From contig NZ_RQGH01000011.1 in the NCBI RefSeq assembly GCF_004769635.1, forward strand, positions 271,501-335,500: a stretch of DNA of 64,000 bases, in the 5' to 3' direction. The notes beneath the pieces were generated by a model. That model worked only from the letters and a program-made list of their open reading frames with translations. It was not told where the DNA came from and ran no database searches. Positions 48,761 to 60,256 of this stretch are shown piece after piece. The stretch's first letter is position 1. The number at the start of each line of letters is the position of its first letter. A program made the translations under genes and the position numbers. This DNA is from Leptospira jelokensis. GTDB taxonomy: Bacteria > Spirochaetota > Leptospiria > Leptospirales > Leptospiraceae.

Positions 48761-49647
48761 AGGAAACCACGATTGTTTGGTAGGTAATTTTTACCTTCTC
48801 TTATAAATTGAACTCCAGGTTTTCCTGTTTCCAATCTGCCGATCATCGTAACGGGGATGGATTGGATTTCCGGTGGGAGGATTTTCGGTGATAAAAACAA
48901 TAATTCCAATTCTTCACCTGAACCAAGGCAGGCATCCATTCCTAATACTTTTTTTGCTAAAGGGTGGAGGGGAAGAGATTCGATTTGGATTTTTAATTTT
49001 CCTTTGGATGCAATCGCAAGTCTTTCGGCATCTTGGATGAGGCCATCTGTCACATCCATACAAGCGTGGATTGGATACTTGGTCAGTGGTTTTTGTAAGG
49101 ATTGCCTTGATTTTGGTAAAAGATGCCTTTGGATTGCCGCTTTGTAATGGCCTTCCTTCCAGTTTTTTTTCAGACAATGGTATCCAAGTAGGCTTTGCCC
49201 CAAATCCCCCGTGATATAGAGGTAATCGCCTGGTTTTCCACCGGATCGAAGCCATGGTTTTTTCACTGTGCCTACCACAGTGAGAGCCAGTTGCGTTGTG
49301 GGAGAAGAAAAGGTGTCGCCACCCGCAAGTTTCATTCCATATTGGTGGAGGGAAGAACGAAGGGCTTTGGAAAATGCCATTACCCATTCTTTTTTCCGAG
49401 AGGTGGGAGAGAGGCCTAAATTCAAAAAACATTCTTTCGGAATGCCTCCGGAAGCTGTGATGTCCGATACGTTCACTTCCACAAGTTTTCCTGCAAGGAC
49501 TGCCGGGCTTGACCATTTGTGGAGGAAATGGGTTCCCTCCGATAGGGAATCCGTTGTCACAAGGCGGTTTGGTGCCAAAAAATAACAATCGTCTTCTGGA
49601 GGAGGCACCGTCCCAAACAAACTGCGTATGATGTCTGATTCTTTCAA
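48739..49647 (-). CDS. thiL: ThiL, thiamine-monophosphate kinase
   Basis: A 302-residue enzyme that phosphorylates thiamine monophosphate to thiamine diphosphate, the last step of thiamine biosynthesis. PPEDDCYFL near residue 16 and TTDSLSEGTHF near 31 form the ATP/metal-binding start, followed by VNVSDITASGGIP and, further on, the GDLGQSLLG and DVTDGLIQD motifs. It is convergent with the hybrid kinase gene (22-base overlap). No riboswitch-like element was seen near it. Confidence 0.92.
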   Translation of the reverse strand: MKESDIIRSLFGTVPPPEDDCYFLAPNRLVTTDSLSEGTHFLHKWSSPAVLAGKLVEVNVSDITASGGIPKECFLNLGLSPTSRKKEWVMAFSKALRSSLHQYGMKLAGGDTFSSPTTQLALTVVGTVKKPWLRSGGKPGDYLYITGDLGQSLLGYHCLKKNWKEGHYKAAIQRHLLPKSRQSLQKPLTKYPIHACMDVTDGLIQDAERLAIASKGKLKIQIESLPLHPLAKKVLGMDACLGSGEELELLFLSPKILPPEIQSIPVTMIGRLETGKPGVQFIREGKNYLPNNRGFLHFAEEE

Positions 49648-49725
49648 AGCTTCGTTTCCAATAAATTTGTTTGACCCGTTGTGAAAACCGAAAATCCTGA
49701 CATAAAAGAGGAAAATCTCGTACTT

Positions 49726-50178
49726 ATGGAACTATTGTCTAAAGCCCACAAGACCCCTTCTATTGCAAAAGAAGCCGTACAAAAACAGTGGTTTGTTGTG
49801 GACGCAACTGATAAAACTCTTGGAAGATTGGCAAGTCAAGTCGCTTCCAGGCTTCGCGGAAAACACAAATCAACATTCACACCGAACCAGGATTGTGGAG
49901 ATAACATCATCATCGTTAATGCTTCTAAAGTGGCTGTAACAGGTCGCAAAAGAGAACAAAAAATTTACTACCACCACTCAAGATACCCAGGTGGTATGAC
50001 TGCCGTCGCTTTCCACAAACTCATCCAAGAGAACCCAGAAAGAGTGATCATGGAAGCAGTAAAGGGAATGTTACCTAAATCGAAATTAGGTGACCAAATG
50101 TTAAAAAATTGCCGCGTATTTGCTGGTAATGACCACAACCTAGGTGCGCAAAAGCCCCTAAAATTGGAGTTAAAATAA
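49726..50178 (+). CDS. rplM: Ribosomal protein L13
   Basis: About 150 residues from ATG 49726; the frame is open upstream to GTG 49681, which would add 15 unusual residues. It shows the L13 core [16 protein letters not shown] and the [16 protein letters not shown] region. L13 is an early-assembly 50S protein. An AAAGAGG site (49705-49711) lies 14 bases upstream, a loose spacing. It is followed by rpsI after one base, the near-universal rplM-rpsI pair. Confidence 0.95.
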   Translation: MELLSKAHKTPSIAKEAVQKQWFVVDATDKTLGRLASQVASRLRGKHKSTFTPNQDCGDNIIIVNASKVAVTGRKREQKIYYHHSRYPGGMTAVAFHKLIQENPERVIMEAVKGMLPKSKLGDQMLKNCRVFAGNDHNLGAQKPLKLELK

Positions 50179-50179
50179 G

Positions 50180-50575
50180 ATGGCGCAAAAAGCAGTTTGG
50201 GCAGTAGGCCGACGCAAAACATCTGTTGCACGAGCAAAAATTGCATCGGGAACAGGAAAAATCACAGTGAATCATAAAGATGTAAAAGATTACATCAAAA
50301 ACGGAGAACACTTAGTTCGCCGTGCACTTGAGCCTCTACTCGTTTTAGAAGCTCGTGACAAATACGACATTGCTCTTAATGTAACTGGTGGTGGAGTGAT
50401 CGGACAAGTGGGAGCCATTCGCCATGCGGTGGCACGCGCACTTGTTGCTTTTAATGAGTCACTCAAACCTACTTTGAAAAAAGAAGGTTTCCTCACTCGT
50501 GATAGCCGTATGGTGGAACGTAAAAAATACGGTCTACACAAAGCTCGCCGGGGAACTCAGTTCTCAAAACGTTAA
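50180..50575 (+). CDS. rpsI: Ribosomal protein S9
   Basis: A 131-residue protein of the 30S subunit with the [14 protein letters not shown] start and the basic [17 protein letters not shown]-terminus that reaches the P-site tRNA. It lies one base after rplM, as in almost all bacteria. A tetraloop terminator follows at 50606-50632. Confidence 0.97.
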   Translation: MAQKAVWAVGRRKTSVARAKIASGTGKITVNHKDVKDYIKNGEHLVRRALEPLLVLEARDKYDIALNVTGGGVIGQVGAIRHAVARALVAFNESLKPTLKKEGFLTRDSRMVERKKYGLHKARRGTQFSKR

Positions 50576-50605
50576 TCGGAAATTTCCTCTTTTTTCCGAT
50601 ACGAG

Positions 50606-50632
50606 AAGCCTCCTTCGGGAGGCTTTTTTTTT
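50606..50632 (+). terminator. Terminator of the rplM-rpsI operon
   Basis: AAGCCTCC and GGAGGCTT form an 8-bp stem closed by the stable TTCG tetraloop, followed by a run of T residues (to 50632). Confidence 0.95.
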
Positions 50633-50652
50633 CATTTGAACATCCGAGACCT

Positions 50653-51936
50653 ATGAACCAAATCATCTTTTACCTTGCTTTCGCTTTTGGTACCTTTGCC
50701 AGCAGTTGTTTTTTGTACTCGATTGTGATTTTTACACAAACCTTAACTGTTGTTAAGGGATTTTCTGGAATCGTATTTTTCTTTTTGTTTTTACCCTTTC
50801 CTCTATTCTTTTTGTACACAGGTTATTTACTCGACCGATATTCCAAAAAATGGGTGGTAGTGTGTTTTCAATTTTTTTTATTTTTATCTGCCTTACTGCT
50901 TGGTGCATTCACAAACCTATTTGAAGCCTATCCTTATTTGTTATTACCACTGGCATTTCTGAATGGAATTGGCATGACAACCGTATTACCGGGACGAATG
51001 GCGCTCCTACGAGAAGTCATGGAATCTCATAAGTTAGTCTTTCATACCATTGCAGGGAATTTACTTTTGATTTTTTCCTTTGGTATGAGTCCACTTGCTG
51101 TTGGTTGGATACGAGAATTTGAATCCTATTCGCAACTCTTCTTGGTTTTGGCTGGATTCCATGCGGTCTCTATGTTCGCCTTTACAATGTTAACATCAAA
51201 AACAAAGTATCCTCAAGTTCATTCGAAAAGCGAAAGTTTCAATTCAAATGTTTCTATCGAAAATGATGAGTCAGGTCATACTAAAGAAGAAGCAAATCGT
51301 GAAGGTAAAATACCATTCCAATCGAATCCGATTCCTTCCCTCGCAGGAAGTCTCAAACTGGTGTTAGGTTTTCTGAAAGAGGACCCGGTTTCTAGACAAG
51401 TGATGTGGATTGCCGTATTTAGTATGCTTGCGCTTGGTCCGATCCAAGTGGTCCTCCCTCAGTATGTAAAACAGGAATTGGGGCTTGGAGAGCTCGCTCG
51501 GGGATCGGTCCTTGTGTTCCTTGGTCCTGGTTTATTCCTCGGTGGGATCCTTACCATCCTCTTTCATCATTTGGAGCGAAAGGGTTTGGTTTTACTCTCT
51601 GTGTTTGTATGTTCGTCTGTTTTCTTTTTGGGATTCATCCCATTTTATGAGGCAAAGGCCACATCTTTTTTTCTATTTTGTTTTGGAGTTTCAGGAGGGG
51701 TGCTCTCAAGCCTTATGCCTGCCATCTTACAAAAACGTGCAGACGATGGACTCCGCGGTAGGATCCTATCCCTCTATACCGTTTGTTTCCAGTTCACACC
51801 GGCAGTTTCTGGATTTTTTGCGAGTGTCGTTCGTGACCATACGGGAAGTTTTTGGACCTTCATGGGCCTTGGTCTTGGTTTTCTTTTGATTTCTTTGTTT
51901 TCTTTCCTTCGGTATACGGAATTACGCGAAAGTTAA
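50653..51936 (+). CDS. MFS transporter
   Basis: A 427-residue inner-membrane protein with about 12 helices and a variable cytoplasmic loop (residues about 185-225, Ser/Asn/Glu-rich) between the two six-helix halves. [11 protein letters not shown] after helix 2 is the family motif A (G-x-x-x-D-x-x-G/S-[KR]). Substrate unknown; the lysophospholipid-transporter-like and drug-efflux branches are both possible. It starts 20 bases after the ribosomal terminator. Confidence 0.85.
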   Translation: MNQIIFYLAFAFGTFASSCFLYSIVIFTQTLTVVKGFSGIVFFFLFLPFPLFFLYTGYLLDRYSKKWVVVCFQFFLFLSALLLGAFTNLFEAYPYLLLPLAFLNGIGMTTVLPGRMALLREVMESHKLVFHTIAGNLLLIFSFGMSPLAVGWIREFESYSQLFLVLAGFHAVSMFAFTMLTSKTKYPQVHSKSESFNSNVSIENDESGHTKEEANREGKIPFQSNPIPSLAGSLKLVLGFLKEDPVSRQVMWIAVFSMLALGPIQVVLPQYVKQELGLGELARGSVLVFLGPGLFLGGILTILFHHLERKGLVLLSVFVCSSVFFLGFIPFYEAKATSFFLFCFGVSGGVLSSLMPAILQKRADDGLRGRILSLYTVCFQFTPAVSGFFASVVRDHTGSFWTFMGLGLGFLLISLFSFLRYTELRES

Positions 51937-51985
51937 ATTCGAATTTCCTTGCCCTAGGAGGCAAATCCGATTTCCGTGTAAGTGT

Positions 51986-54745
51986 ATGAAGTTCAAATCG
52001 GTCCAAGAAATCGCAAGGTTGTACACGAACTATTTCCAAGAGAAAGGGCACACCATTGTGCCATCTTCTAGCCTCATTCCCAAAGGGGATCCTACACTTT
52101 TATTCACAACTGCCGGTATGGTGCAGTTCAAACCACTCTTTACCGGGGCAGTGGAATTACCATACACAAGGGCCGCCTCCATTCAAAAATGTGTTCGTAC
52201 CACTGATTTGGAAGTTGTAGGGAAAACAGAACGGCATTGTACTTTCTTCGAGATGTTAGGAAATTTTTCCTTTGGGGATTATTTTAAAAAAGAGGCCATC
52301 GAATACGCGTTAGATTTTTCATTAAACCAATTAGAAATTCCAAAAGATAAAATTTGGGTCACAATTTACTTAGATGATGATGAAGCCAAAAAAATTTGGA
52401 TGGATGCAGGGATTCCCGAAGACCGAATTGTACGCCTTGGGAAAAAAGATAATTTTTGGGGCCCTGCGGGGGACAGTGGAGCTTGTGGTCCATGTTCCGA
52501 ATTGTATTTGGACCGAGGGCCAGAAAAAGGAGGCCCAAATTGTGGCAACAATCCCAATTGCAAACCTGGTTGTGATTGTGATCGTTATTTAGAATATTGG
52601 AATTTAGTATTCAATCAGTTTAACCAAACCGTTTCTGGGGAATTACTGCCTTTAAAACAAACAGGGATTGATACAGGTTCTGGCCTGGAACGTGTCGCCA
52701 TGTTATTACAAGAAGTGGACTCGGTGTATGATACCGATGAACTCAAATCCATCATCAAACAAATTGAATCCCTTTCCGGTTTTACATATAATGAGTCCAC
52801 CAAACAATCGTTTCGTGTGATCACAGACCATTCGAGGTCTGTCTTTTTTTCGCTTGGTGATGGGATTTATCCAGACCGTACGGGACGTGGGTATGTGATC
52901 CGTCGCCTCATTAGGCGTGCCTCACTCTTTGCAAGAAAACTTGGAATCCACGAACCGTTTTTATACAAATTGGTTGGAACTTTGAAAGATTTGTATTCGT
53001 TGCGTTACCCAGAACTGAAAGACAAAGCAAAGGACATCGAATCCATTCTAAAAAAAGAGGAAGAACTTTTCCTTCATACCTTAGAGGTAGGCCTTGAGGA
53101 ATTGGAATCGGTATTAGACCATCTCAAAAAAGAGAAACAAACAGTTGTTACGGGAAAAGAAGGCTTTCGTTTGTATTCTACATACGGATTCCCAAGAGAG
53201 ATGACTAAGGAACTTGTGGAAGAACGAGGGTTTTCTTTTGATGACAAGGGATTTGAAGAGGAATTGGAAAAAGACCGCGACTTGTCACGAGCCAGTTGGA
53301 AAGGAAAAAAAATCCAATACCTCACTGGTCTTACCGTTTCTCCGGAATTAAAAACAGAATTTTTAGGTTATACGGAATCAAAGGCGAAATCAAAAGTTTT
53401 GTATTTGTTTGTGGATGGCAAGTCGGTCATTTCCGCCAAACAAGGGGAAGAAGTCGTGATCGTTCTCGACAAAACTCCGTTTTATGCGGAAGGGGGTGGG
53501 CAAATTGGTGACACTGGTTACCTAAAAAAAGAAGGTTTCCAATTCCAAGTCCAAGACACCCAAAAAGAAAATGATACCTTCCTACATATGGGAATGGTTT
53601 TAAAAGGGAATCTTTCTGTGGGGGATGTTGTTGATTCGGAAATTGAAGTGGAACGTAGGCAAAATCTAGCGAACCATCACTCCGGCACACACTTGTTAAA
53701 TGGTGCACTCCGTAGGATCCTTGGAACCCATGTGTCCCAAAAAGGGTCCATTGTGTCTTCTGATTATTTACGATTTGATTTTTCTCATCCGAAAGCTTTA
53801 TCCAAAGAAGAAATCATCCAAATAGAAACCGATGTCAACGAAGCCGTAAACCAAGAGATCCCCGTAAAAACTGAAGTGTTGAGTTTAGATGCGGCAAAAG
53901 AGTCAGGTGCCCTTTCTATGTTCGATGAAAAATACGGAAGTGTTGTCCGTGTGATTTCAATGGGTGACAAATCCAAAGAATTCTGCGGTGGGACACATGT
54001 CGCAAACACCAAAGAAATTGGATTTTTTGCCATCGTGAAAGAAGGTAGCCCTGGAGCGGGGAACAGAAGGATCGAAGCGATTTGTGGGGATTCGGTTGTG
54101 AGTTATTTTTTACACCAATTCCAGACATTGGCTTCCAAAATTGAAACCCATAACTTAACCACAAAAGAGACGTTTGGTGACTTAAAAGAGTTTGGAATCA
54201 CAAAAGAGGTCCCGTCTCCTGAATACTTACAATCAATGTTCCAAAGGGAAGGAAAGGGAATTGTCACACGGCTTCGGAAACTTCGGGAAGGATTGGAAAG
54301 TGAATTGGAAGAGAAGTCCAGTGCTCTTTTCAAAGCCAAAAAGAAAAGTGAACAAGAAAAATTCCAAATGAATCCAGAACTTGTGGATGGTTTGTTACAA
54401 AAAGCACACGAGTTCCCGAAAGGAAAAGTAGTCACAGAATTGTTTCCATCTGTGGATGCCAAGTCCCTCAAAGATTTAGCAGATTCACTGAAAGCAAAAG
54501 AACCAGAAATTTTATGTTTGTTCGCAACCACAGAAGGGGAAACCTCTACCCTTGTGTTTATGTGTAATAAGGTTTTGAATGAAAGAGGGATCCATTGTGG
54601 TGATATCCTAAAAGAAACCTTGGTGATGTTAGACGGAAAAGGGGGAGGTCGAACCGATATGGCACAAGGTGGTGGTAAAAAACCAGAAATCGTGGCCAAG
54701 TCTTTGGAGTTTGCCCTTTCCCTTGCGAAAAACAAATTGTCGTAA
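51986..54745 (+). CDS. alaS: Alanyl-tRNA synthetase
   Basis: A 919-residue enzyme charging tRNA-Ala. The N-terminal catalytic domain carries [20 protein letters not shown] (motif region 1-2), the editing domain has [13 protein letters not shown] and CGGTHV zinc-binding motifs, and the C-terminal region (about 730-919) contains the helical C-Ala domain. The full domain set and length are normal. It is followed closely by yajQ. Confidence 0.97.
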   Translation: MKFKSVQEIARLYTNYFQEKGHTIVPSSSLIPKGDPTLLFTTAGMVQFKPLFTGAVELPYTRAASIQKCVRTTDLEVVGKTERHCTFFEMLGNFSFGDYFKKEAIEYALDFSLNQLEIPKDKIWVTIYLDDDEAKKIWMDAGIPEDRIVRLGKKDNFWGPAGDSGACGPCSELYLDRGPEKGGPNCGNNPNCKPGCDCDRYLEYWNLVFNQFNQTVSGELLPLKQTGIDTGSGLERVAMLLQEVDSVYDTDELKSIIKQIESLSGFTYNESTKQSFRVITDHSRSVFFSLGDGIYPDRTGRGYVIRRLIRRASLFARKLGIHEPFLYKLVGTLKDLYSLRYPELKDKAKDIESILKKEEELFLHTLEVGLEELESVLDHLKKEKQTVVTGKEGFRLYSTYGFPREMTKELVEERGFSFDDKGFEEELEKDRDLSRASWKGKKIQYLTGLTVSPELKTEFLGYTESKAKSKVLYLFVDGKSVISAKQGEEVVIVLDKTPFYAEGGGQIGDTGYLKKEGFQFQVQDTQKENDTFLHMGMVLKGNLSVGDVVDSEIEVERRQNLANHHSGTHLLNGALRRILGTHVSQKGSIVSSDYLRFDFSHPKALSKEEIIQIETDVNEAVNQEIPVKTEVLSLDAAKESGALSMFDEKYGSVVRVISMGDKSKEFCGGTHVANTKEIGFFAIVKEGSPGAGNRRIEAICGDSVVSYFLHQFQTLASKIETHNLTTKETFGDLKEFGITKEVPSPEYLQSMFQREGKGIVTRLRKLREGLESELEEKSSALFKAKKKSEQEKFQMNPELVDGLLQKAHEFPKGKVVTELFPSVDAKSLKDLADSLKAKEPEILCLFATTEGETSTLVFMCNKVLNERGIHCGDILKETLVMLDGKGGGRTDMAQGGGKKPEIVAKSLEFALSLAKNKLS

Positions 54746-54783
54746 CATCGATTTGATGAGAAAAAACAAATTGGAGAATGAAA

Positions 54784-55281
54784 ATGGCACAAGACCCATC
54801 TTTTGATATTGTATCGAAACTCGATCGCCCTGAATTACAAAATGCGGTTTCCCAAGCAATGACGGAGATCCAAACACGTTTTGATTTCAAAGGATCCAAT
54901 TCGGAAATCAAAATCACAGATGACCAATTGGTTTTGACTTCAGAAAACGAAATCAAATTGAAACAAGTGATTGATGTCCTCACAACAAAAATGGCAAAAC
55001 GAGGCATTAGCCTCAAAGCCTTTGATTTTGATTCCAAAATTGAAGCAGCCACTGGGCAAACGGTTCGGATGAAGGTGAAAATCCAAAACGGATTGGACAA
55101 AGAGCAAACCAAACAGATCACAACTCTCATCAAAGACCAAAAGTTAAAAGTACAAGCGACCATCCAAGGGGATTCCGTGCGTGTGGTTGGCAAAAAGAAA
55201 GATGATTTGCAGGAAGTGATGGCGGCCATCCGCAATGCCAATTTCAATTTTGACGCCAATTTTACGAACTTTAAGGGATAA
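54784..55281 (+). CDS. yajQ: YajQ-family cyclic-di-GMP/nucleotide-binding protein
   Basis: A 165-residue protein with two ferredoxin-like folds: the start PSFDIVSKLDRPELQNAV, the RFDFKGSNSEI strand, and the C-terminal half with VRVVGKKKDDLQEVMAAIRN. Some YajQ proteins bind cyclic di-GMP and act with transcription factors; others may bind RNA. ATG 54784 is preferred over 54778 because GGAG (54773-54776) is seven bases from the former. Confidence 0.92.
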   Translation: MAQDPSFDIVSKLDRPELQNAVSQAMTEIQTRFDFKGSNSEIKITDDQLVLTSENEIKLKQVIDVLTTKMAKRGISLKAFDFDSKIEAATGQTVRMKVKIQNGLDKEQTKQITTLIKDQKLKVQATIQGDSVRVVGKKKDDLQEVMAAIRNANFNFDANFTNFKG

Positions 55282-55358
55282 ATCCTCCTAAGGAAAGAAA
55301 GCCTTTTAGCTTCCAAAATTTTTCTGTCTATGTCTCGAAACCGTCCGATATTTCCCGT

Positions 55359-58300
55359 ATGGACCCTAAAAAATCCGTATGGGGATGGACTTTGCCTAGG
55401 AAAGATTTCCTCCCGTATTTATTTGTATTTTCCGGAGTATTTTTGCTGTTATCCCTTTTTTCCTTCCAAGAAGGAGAGGATGGATCCCTTTTCAATTGGT
55501 TTGGAAGGCTTGGGCATTACATCGCCCTCACACTTTTTTACCTACTCGGAAAAACTTCCTTTTTACTCGCTGGGTTCGTTTTGCTTTTGGGAGTCCTATC
55601 CCTTAGAAATCCTGAGTTTGATAGCCTAAGTAAGGCATTATTTTTTCCCATTTTTACCATTGCTACCACTGTGAGTTTGAACCTTCTCGAAACTCCCATG
55701 GGCCATGTGGGGGATAGTGGTGGGATCTTTGGGCAATTTTTCTCTTGGATTTTTTCGTATCTTTTTGGGGAAACGGGGCGAGTGCTCGTTGTCTTTTTCC
55801 TTTATTTGTACTTCGCTGTGATCTGGCTCGAGGACGGGGCTTGGTCTTATACGTTTTCTACCATCCACTCTGTTTCTGAAAAACTCTACCACCTAATGGG
55901 GGGAAGGAAAGAATTCCCCCATCTCAAACTGCCTTCCTTTATGGAGGCGGTAGTCTCCACACGCCGTGCGCCCGAAGTCGATGTGAAACAAAAAAGTTGG
56001 TTCCAAGTCCAAACGGAAGTAGAAACCAAAGAAGACTTGGCCCATCATTTTTGGAATGTAGTCGCAAAGGAAAAAGGATCGGAAATGAATTTCCCAAAAG
56101 GAAATTTTGATTCCCACAGTGTTTCGCTGGATGGGGATGATGAGTTTCCTAATACCCGAGGGGAAGGAAATCTTCCTAAAAAAAATCCGATCCCTTCCCA
56201 TCTCCGATTCCAAAATGCAAAAGAATTTGCAGGATTTTTTGATGCATCGGAGACCGTTTTTCGATTCCAAAAACAAAAACGAAACCAAACTACGGAAGAC
56301 AAAACGATGAGGGATCAAATCCCTCGTTTGCAATTGGTCGATAAACGCGAATTAGTTGAGAATTCACAAGAGGAAGGATCTGAAGATTTTGATCAGATGC
56401 GAGAGTCCAAAATCCTCTTCCAATTCCCTGAGGCAAAATGGAAACCAAAATTGGATATGGGTGTCTCACTTGAAAATTTAGAACTTCCCAAACTAAATCC
56501 AATGAAACGTAGCTTAGGTGAAACTCATTTTCCATTTGCCAAAAAGAAATTGGATTCTTTTTCCTCTGGAAATGCTTCACTAGACATGGAAGATTCTGGA
56601 GAGGATACCGAAGGTTATGAACTCGAAGGGAACCAAGTAGAAAATTTCGACGCCGAATCTGATGACCTTGCCACTTCAGGAGGAGGTTCCCCTGCGGTCA
56701 CCATCCCAATCCCAGAATCGGTTCGCCTGTCCCTCGTGGAAGAAACTGGTTTGGATACCAATGACTTCGAAGATTCCGAAGACGAAGATACGGACACAGC
56801 ATCGTTCGATGAAGAGGTATATGAAGAAGAAACATTGGAGTCTTTGGCAGTGGAAGAAACTTCTCCACTGGTTCGCTCCAATTTGAGCGCAGGGAATTTC
56901 GGTAAGAAAAAACAACCACCGAAAGACACAAAAGAAGAACAGGAACTGATGTTTGGTTCCATGGTGCCTAAACCCAAATTGAAAAAAGGGAAATACTACA
57001 TTTCTCCAAGGTTACTTGCGTCCCACCAAGTCCCTGTTGCCAATATCTTAAAAAATGATTCGGAACTTGACTTGATTGCCAAAAAAATCGAAGAGTCCAC
57101 TGGTCACTTCGGCATTGAATCGAAGGTCATCACAAAAGAACGTGGTCCCATCATCACAAGGTATGAGATCACCATTCCCAATGGGATCAAACTGAATCGG
57201 ATTGTCTCCCTTTCCGATGAAATCAGAGCTTACCTCGAAGTGAAAAACATTCGGATCGTAGCACCTATCCCTGGTAAGGCGTCGATTGGGATTGAAGTTC
57301 CAAACCGTGTCCGTGAAGATGTGTTTTTGTCTGAGATCTTAAAAGACACAATCCTCCAACAAAAGGCAAAAGACCTTTCGATTTGTATTGGTAAGGATAT
57401 TTCAGGGAAACTTGTGATGATTGATATCGCAAAACTCCCTCATTTACTTGTCGCAGGGACAACGGGTTCTGGAAAGTCCGTGAGTATCAATGCCATGATC
57501 ACAAGCCTTATCTGCACTCGTTCTCCAGAAGAAGTGCGGTTCATCATGATCGATCCGAAGATGGTGGAGATGACTTTGTATGAAGGGATCCCACACCTCC
57601 TGATGCCTGTCATCACCGATCCGAAAAAAGCAACGAAGGCACTGTCATGGGCCATCCAAGAGATGGAGAGTCGTTACCAAATGATCTCCCAATTGAAGAG
57701 CCGGGACTTCAAAAGTTTTAATGAAAAGGTAGAAGAATACGCACACGCCAAAGGGTTCCAAAAACTCCCTTACATCGTGATCTTCATTGATGAGCTTGCG
57801 GACCTCATGATGGTTTCTGGTAAGGACTTAGAAGAACAGATCCAAAGGATTTCCCAAAAGGCAAGGGCTGTGGGAATCCACTTGGTCATGGCAACCCAAA
57901 GGCCTTCGGTGGATGTGATCACTGGGGTGATCAAAGCGAACTGCCCCGCACGTGTGGCCTTCCAAGTGGCACAAAAAACGGACTCACGCACCATCCTCGA
58001 TACCAGTGGGGCAGAAACCTTACTTGGAAAAGGGGACTTTTTGTACCGTTCGCCCACCTCAAGTGACCTGATGCGGATCCAGGCTCCCTACATTGAGGAA
58101 AAAGAAATTGATTCCATCGTGGAAGAGGCCAAAAAACAAGGTGCACCTGCCTACGTGGAAATGAATTGGGACGATGAAACAAGTATCGAAATGGCCTCCG
58201 ACGAGGATGAAGAACTCTTCGATGAAGCTTGGAACATTGTTGTGACCGAAAAAAAAGCCAGTGCGAGTTATTTGCAACGTAGGATGAGGATTGGTTACAA

Positions 58301-58394
58301 CAAAGCGGCAAGGCTTATGGAACTTATGGAAATGCGGGGTTATGTTTCGCCACAAGTGGGGGCCAAACCTCGGGAAATCTTACGTTCAGCGTAA
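55359..58394 (+). CDS. ftsK: FtsK/SpoIIIE DNA translocase
   Basis: A 1011-residue division-linked DNA pump. Residues about 15-170 contain four membrane helices; residues about 200-530 form a charged, disordered linker with acidic clusters. The C-terminal motor begins near residue 530 with Walker A GTTGSGKS near 695 and [11 protein letters not shown] (Walker B) near 805. The last 60 residues ([20 protein letters not shown]) are the winged-helix gamma domain that reads orienting sequences (KOPS/SRS) on the chromosome. Located next to a LolA-like gene, a common arrangement. Confidence 0.96.
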   Translation: MDPKKSVWGWTLPRKDFLPYLFVFSGVFLLLSLFSFQEGEDGSLFNWFGRLGHYIALTLFYLLGKTSFLLAGFVLLLGVLSLRNPEFDSLSKALFFPIFTIATTVSLNLLETPMGHVGDSGGIFGQFFSWIFSYLFGETGRVLVVFFLYLYFAVIWLEDGAWSYTFSTIHSVSEKLYHLMGGRKEFPHLKLPSFMEAVVSTRRAPEVDVKQKSWFQVQTEVETKEDLAHHFWNVVAKEKGSEMNFPKGNFDSHSVSLDGDDEFPNTRGEGNLPKKNPIPSHLRFQNAKEFAGFFDASETVFRFQKQKRNQTTEDKTMRDQIPRLQLVDKRELVENSQEEGSEDFDQMRESKILFQFPEAKWKPKLDMGVSLENLELPKLNPMKRSLGETHFPFAKKKLDSFSSGNASLDMEDSGEDTEGYELEGNQVENFDAESDDLATSGGGSPAVTIPIPESVRLSLVEETGLDTNDFEDSEDEDTDTASFDEEVYEEETLESLAVEETSPLVRSNLSAGNFGKKKQPPKDTKEEQELMFGSMVPKPKLKKGKYYISPRLLASHQVPVANILKNDSELDLIAKKIEESTGHFGIESKVITKERGPIITRYEITIPNGIKLNRIVSLSDEIRAYLEVKNIRIVAPIPGKASIGIEVPNRVREDVFLSEILKDTILQQKAKDLSICIGKDISGKLVMIDIAKLPHLLVAGTTGSGKSVSINAMITSLICTRSPEEVRFIMIDPKMVEMTLYEGIPHLLMPVITDPKKATKALSWAIQEMESRYQMISQLKSRDFKSFNEKVEEYAHAKGFQKLPYIVIFIDELADLMMVSGKDLEEQIQRISQKARAVGIHLVMATQRPSVDVITGVIKANCPARVAFQVAQKTDSRTILDTSGAETLLGKGDFLYRSPTSSDLMRIQAPYIEEKEIDSIVEEAKKQGAPAYVEMNWDDETSIEMASDEDEELFDEAWNIVVTEKKASASYLQRRMRIGYNKAARLMELMEMRGYVSPQVGAKPREILRSA

Positions 58395-58434
58395 ATCATC
58401 GACAAGAGAAGTTTGTCTGAAAAACTGGGAAACT

Positions 58435-59136
58435 ATGAAAGTATGGATCGGATTTTTGTTACTTGTTTTGGGAGTTTCTTTGGAGGCCCAAACAAGTCCG
58501 GCTCACAATTGGCATTCCCCTTCGGAAGTTGTCAAAAAGATCAAAAAAAACTTCAGCGAAATCAATTCGTATTCCGCTGATTTTCTCATCAAAACAGAAG
58601 ACAACAAAAAAGAAAAACAGATGCGTGGGAAATGTTTTTACAAACGCCCCGGAAAAATTCGATACAACTTTGCCGAACCAGAAGGGGACGAAATTGTATC
58701 TGATGGAAAAACCCTCCATATCTTTATCAAACGGTTAGGTGCTGTTGGCAAACAAGACCTTACGCTTGATCGCAAAAATTCCTCAGGTCCCATCTTTACA
58801 ACGAACAGTCCCGAAGGGTTAAACCGACTCTTTCGTAAATACCATTATAAATTTGATACCATCGAACAACCACGTTCGGTCGGTGATGCCACAAAATACT
58901 TTGTTCTCGATCTTGACCAAAGGGAAAAAATTGGTGGGTTCGAAAAGATGAAACTTTTTGTGGATTCAGAATCCTACTTAATCAAAAAAGCCGTTGCGAC
59001 AGATGGTCGTGGCAAGGTCACAACAATATCATTTTCAAATATCAATTTTTCGGAAGAAATCCAAGATGGAGTTTTCAATTTTCATATGAGCGGGAACGCG
59101 AAGATTGTCAACAACCCACTTGTCTCTGAGAACTAA
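58435..59136 (+). CDS. LolA-like outer-membrane lipoprotein carrier
   Basis: About 233 residues. ATG 58435 gives a signal peptide ending SLEAQTS; the frame extends upstream to 58291 inside ftsK, but that would hide the signal. The mature protein has the LolA fold features: [31 protein letters not shown] and [16 protein letters not shown]. LolA carries lipoproteins across the periplasm from LolCDE to LolB. The ftsK-lolA order is conserved in many bacteria. Relaxed identity means a LolA paralogue is not excluded. Confidence 0.88.
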   Translation: MKVWIGFLLLVLGVSLEAQTSPAHNWHSPSEVVKKIKKNFSEINSYSADFLIKTEDNKKEKQMRGKCFYKRPGKIRYNFAEPEGDEIVSDGKTLHIFIKRLGAVGKQDLTLDRKNSSGPIFTTNSPEGLNRLFRKYHYKFDTIEQPRSVGDATKYFVLDLDQREKIGGFEKMKLFVDSESYLIKKAVATDGRGKVTTISFSNINFSEEIQDGVFNFHMSGNAKIVNNPLVSEN

Positions 59137-59155
59137 ACGTAAAGAGGAGTTCATT

Positions 59156-60256
59156 TTGAATACAAAACGAGTTGGTCAGATCCTAAGAGAAGCAAGAGAA
59201 GACAAAAAACTTTCCGTGAAAGATGTCGCTAAAGAAACAAACATTGCGGCCAAATACATCATCGCTTTGGAAACAGAAGATTATTCTCAGTTCCCTGCAG
59301 AAACCTTTGCCCTTGGATTTTTAAAAAACTATGCAAGTTACCTAAAACTCGACACTGCCATGTTACTCAATTTGTACCGTGGGGAACAAATTGAAGAATC
59401 GCAAGCACCTCTGGAAGAACTCACTCGTCCGACAACCACTCCATTTAGTTTGGATCGTAATAAAATCATAAGCCTTGTTTCTCTTTTTTTATTTGTGATC
59501 TCCGCTTATATCATCTATATCAGTTTCGAAGATTCAGGTTCTGTATCGATGGATGAGGACAATACGGAAGTGAGCCAAAATGTTGAACAAAGTAATAGTT
59601 CTGACATTCCTTCTGGCATTAATTTTGTATCCCAGAGTGTTCCCGAAAATGCAAGTGTGCCCTTTATCCTCACCGAAGACCGTGGAGTGAGTTTTAGTGT
59701 AAACAACCAACAATGTAAAATGTTCATCAAAGGTGTATCCAACGGAAAAGCAAACCTAGGATTCAATATTTTCCCTGAAAAAAATGTATATTTTTTCCAA
59801 ACAGCAGAAGGGGAAGAAACCATTTTATCTTATAAAATAGAAGAACTATCTTCCCTTCGTCGTGACATCCGTGTGGTGACCCAAGCTGTCACAGAAAAAT
59901 CAGCAAAAGTCCTTGTGACCTTAAAGGAAGAAAGGGAAGGCGTTGCCGTAAAATCTCCAGTGGGAGATGTTCCGATCCAAGTCACACTTTTTTTCTCGAA
60001 ACCTAGTTACGTTGAATTCGTGTTAGATGGTCAAATGGGAGAACGTGGACTCGTGTCTGCTGGTGAAGTCAAACACTTAGAAGCCCGTGACAGACTTGAA
60101 ATCAAAGTTGGTGATGGAGGGGCAGTGGAGATGGTACAAAACGGAAAGGAACGAGTGGTGCTTGGAAAACCAGGGAAACTCGTGAAAAAAATCTTTATCC
60201 GAAAACCAAATCCTTATGATTCCACTCAGTCCATCATTGGAGAGTTAGGCGAGTAA
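59156..60256 (+). CDS. RodZ-like helix-turn-helix membrane protein
   Basis: About 366 residues. TTG 59156 is the start: AAAGAGGAG lies six bases upstream, and the frame from 59105 would overlap lolA. Residues about 1-80 form an HTH_25 domain ([19 protein letters not shown]), a single transmembrane helix lies near residue 105-122 ([17 protein letters not shown]), and the C-terminal part is a beta-rich periplasmic domain. RodZ links MreB to cell-shape control; this is the likely role. It overlaps rimO by one base. Confidence 0.85.
   Translation: MNTKRVGQILREAREDKKLSVKDVAKETNIAAKYIIALETEDYSQFPAETFALGFLKNYASYLKLDTAMLLNLYRGEQIEESQAPLEELTRPTTTPFSLDRNKIISLVSLFLFVISAYIIYISFEDSGSVSMDEDNTEVSQNVEQSNSSDIPSGINFVSQSVPENASVPFILTEDRGVSFSVNNQQCKMFIKGVSNGKANLGFNIFPEKNVYFFQTAEGEETILSYKIEELSSLRRDIRVVTQAVTEKSAKVLVTLKEEREGVAVKSPVGDVPIQVTLFFSKPSYVEFVLDGQMGERGLVSAGEVKHLEARDRLEIKVGDGGAVEMVQNGKERVVLGKPGKLVKKIFIRKPNPYDSTQSIIGELGE

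Noticed and set aside
54558..55316. A 252-codon minus-strand frame over the alaS end and yajQ
   Set aside because: Both sense genes are strongly conserved families, and the antisense product has no family features.
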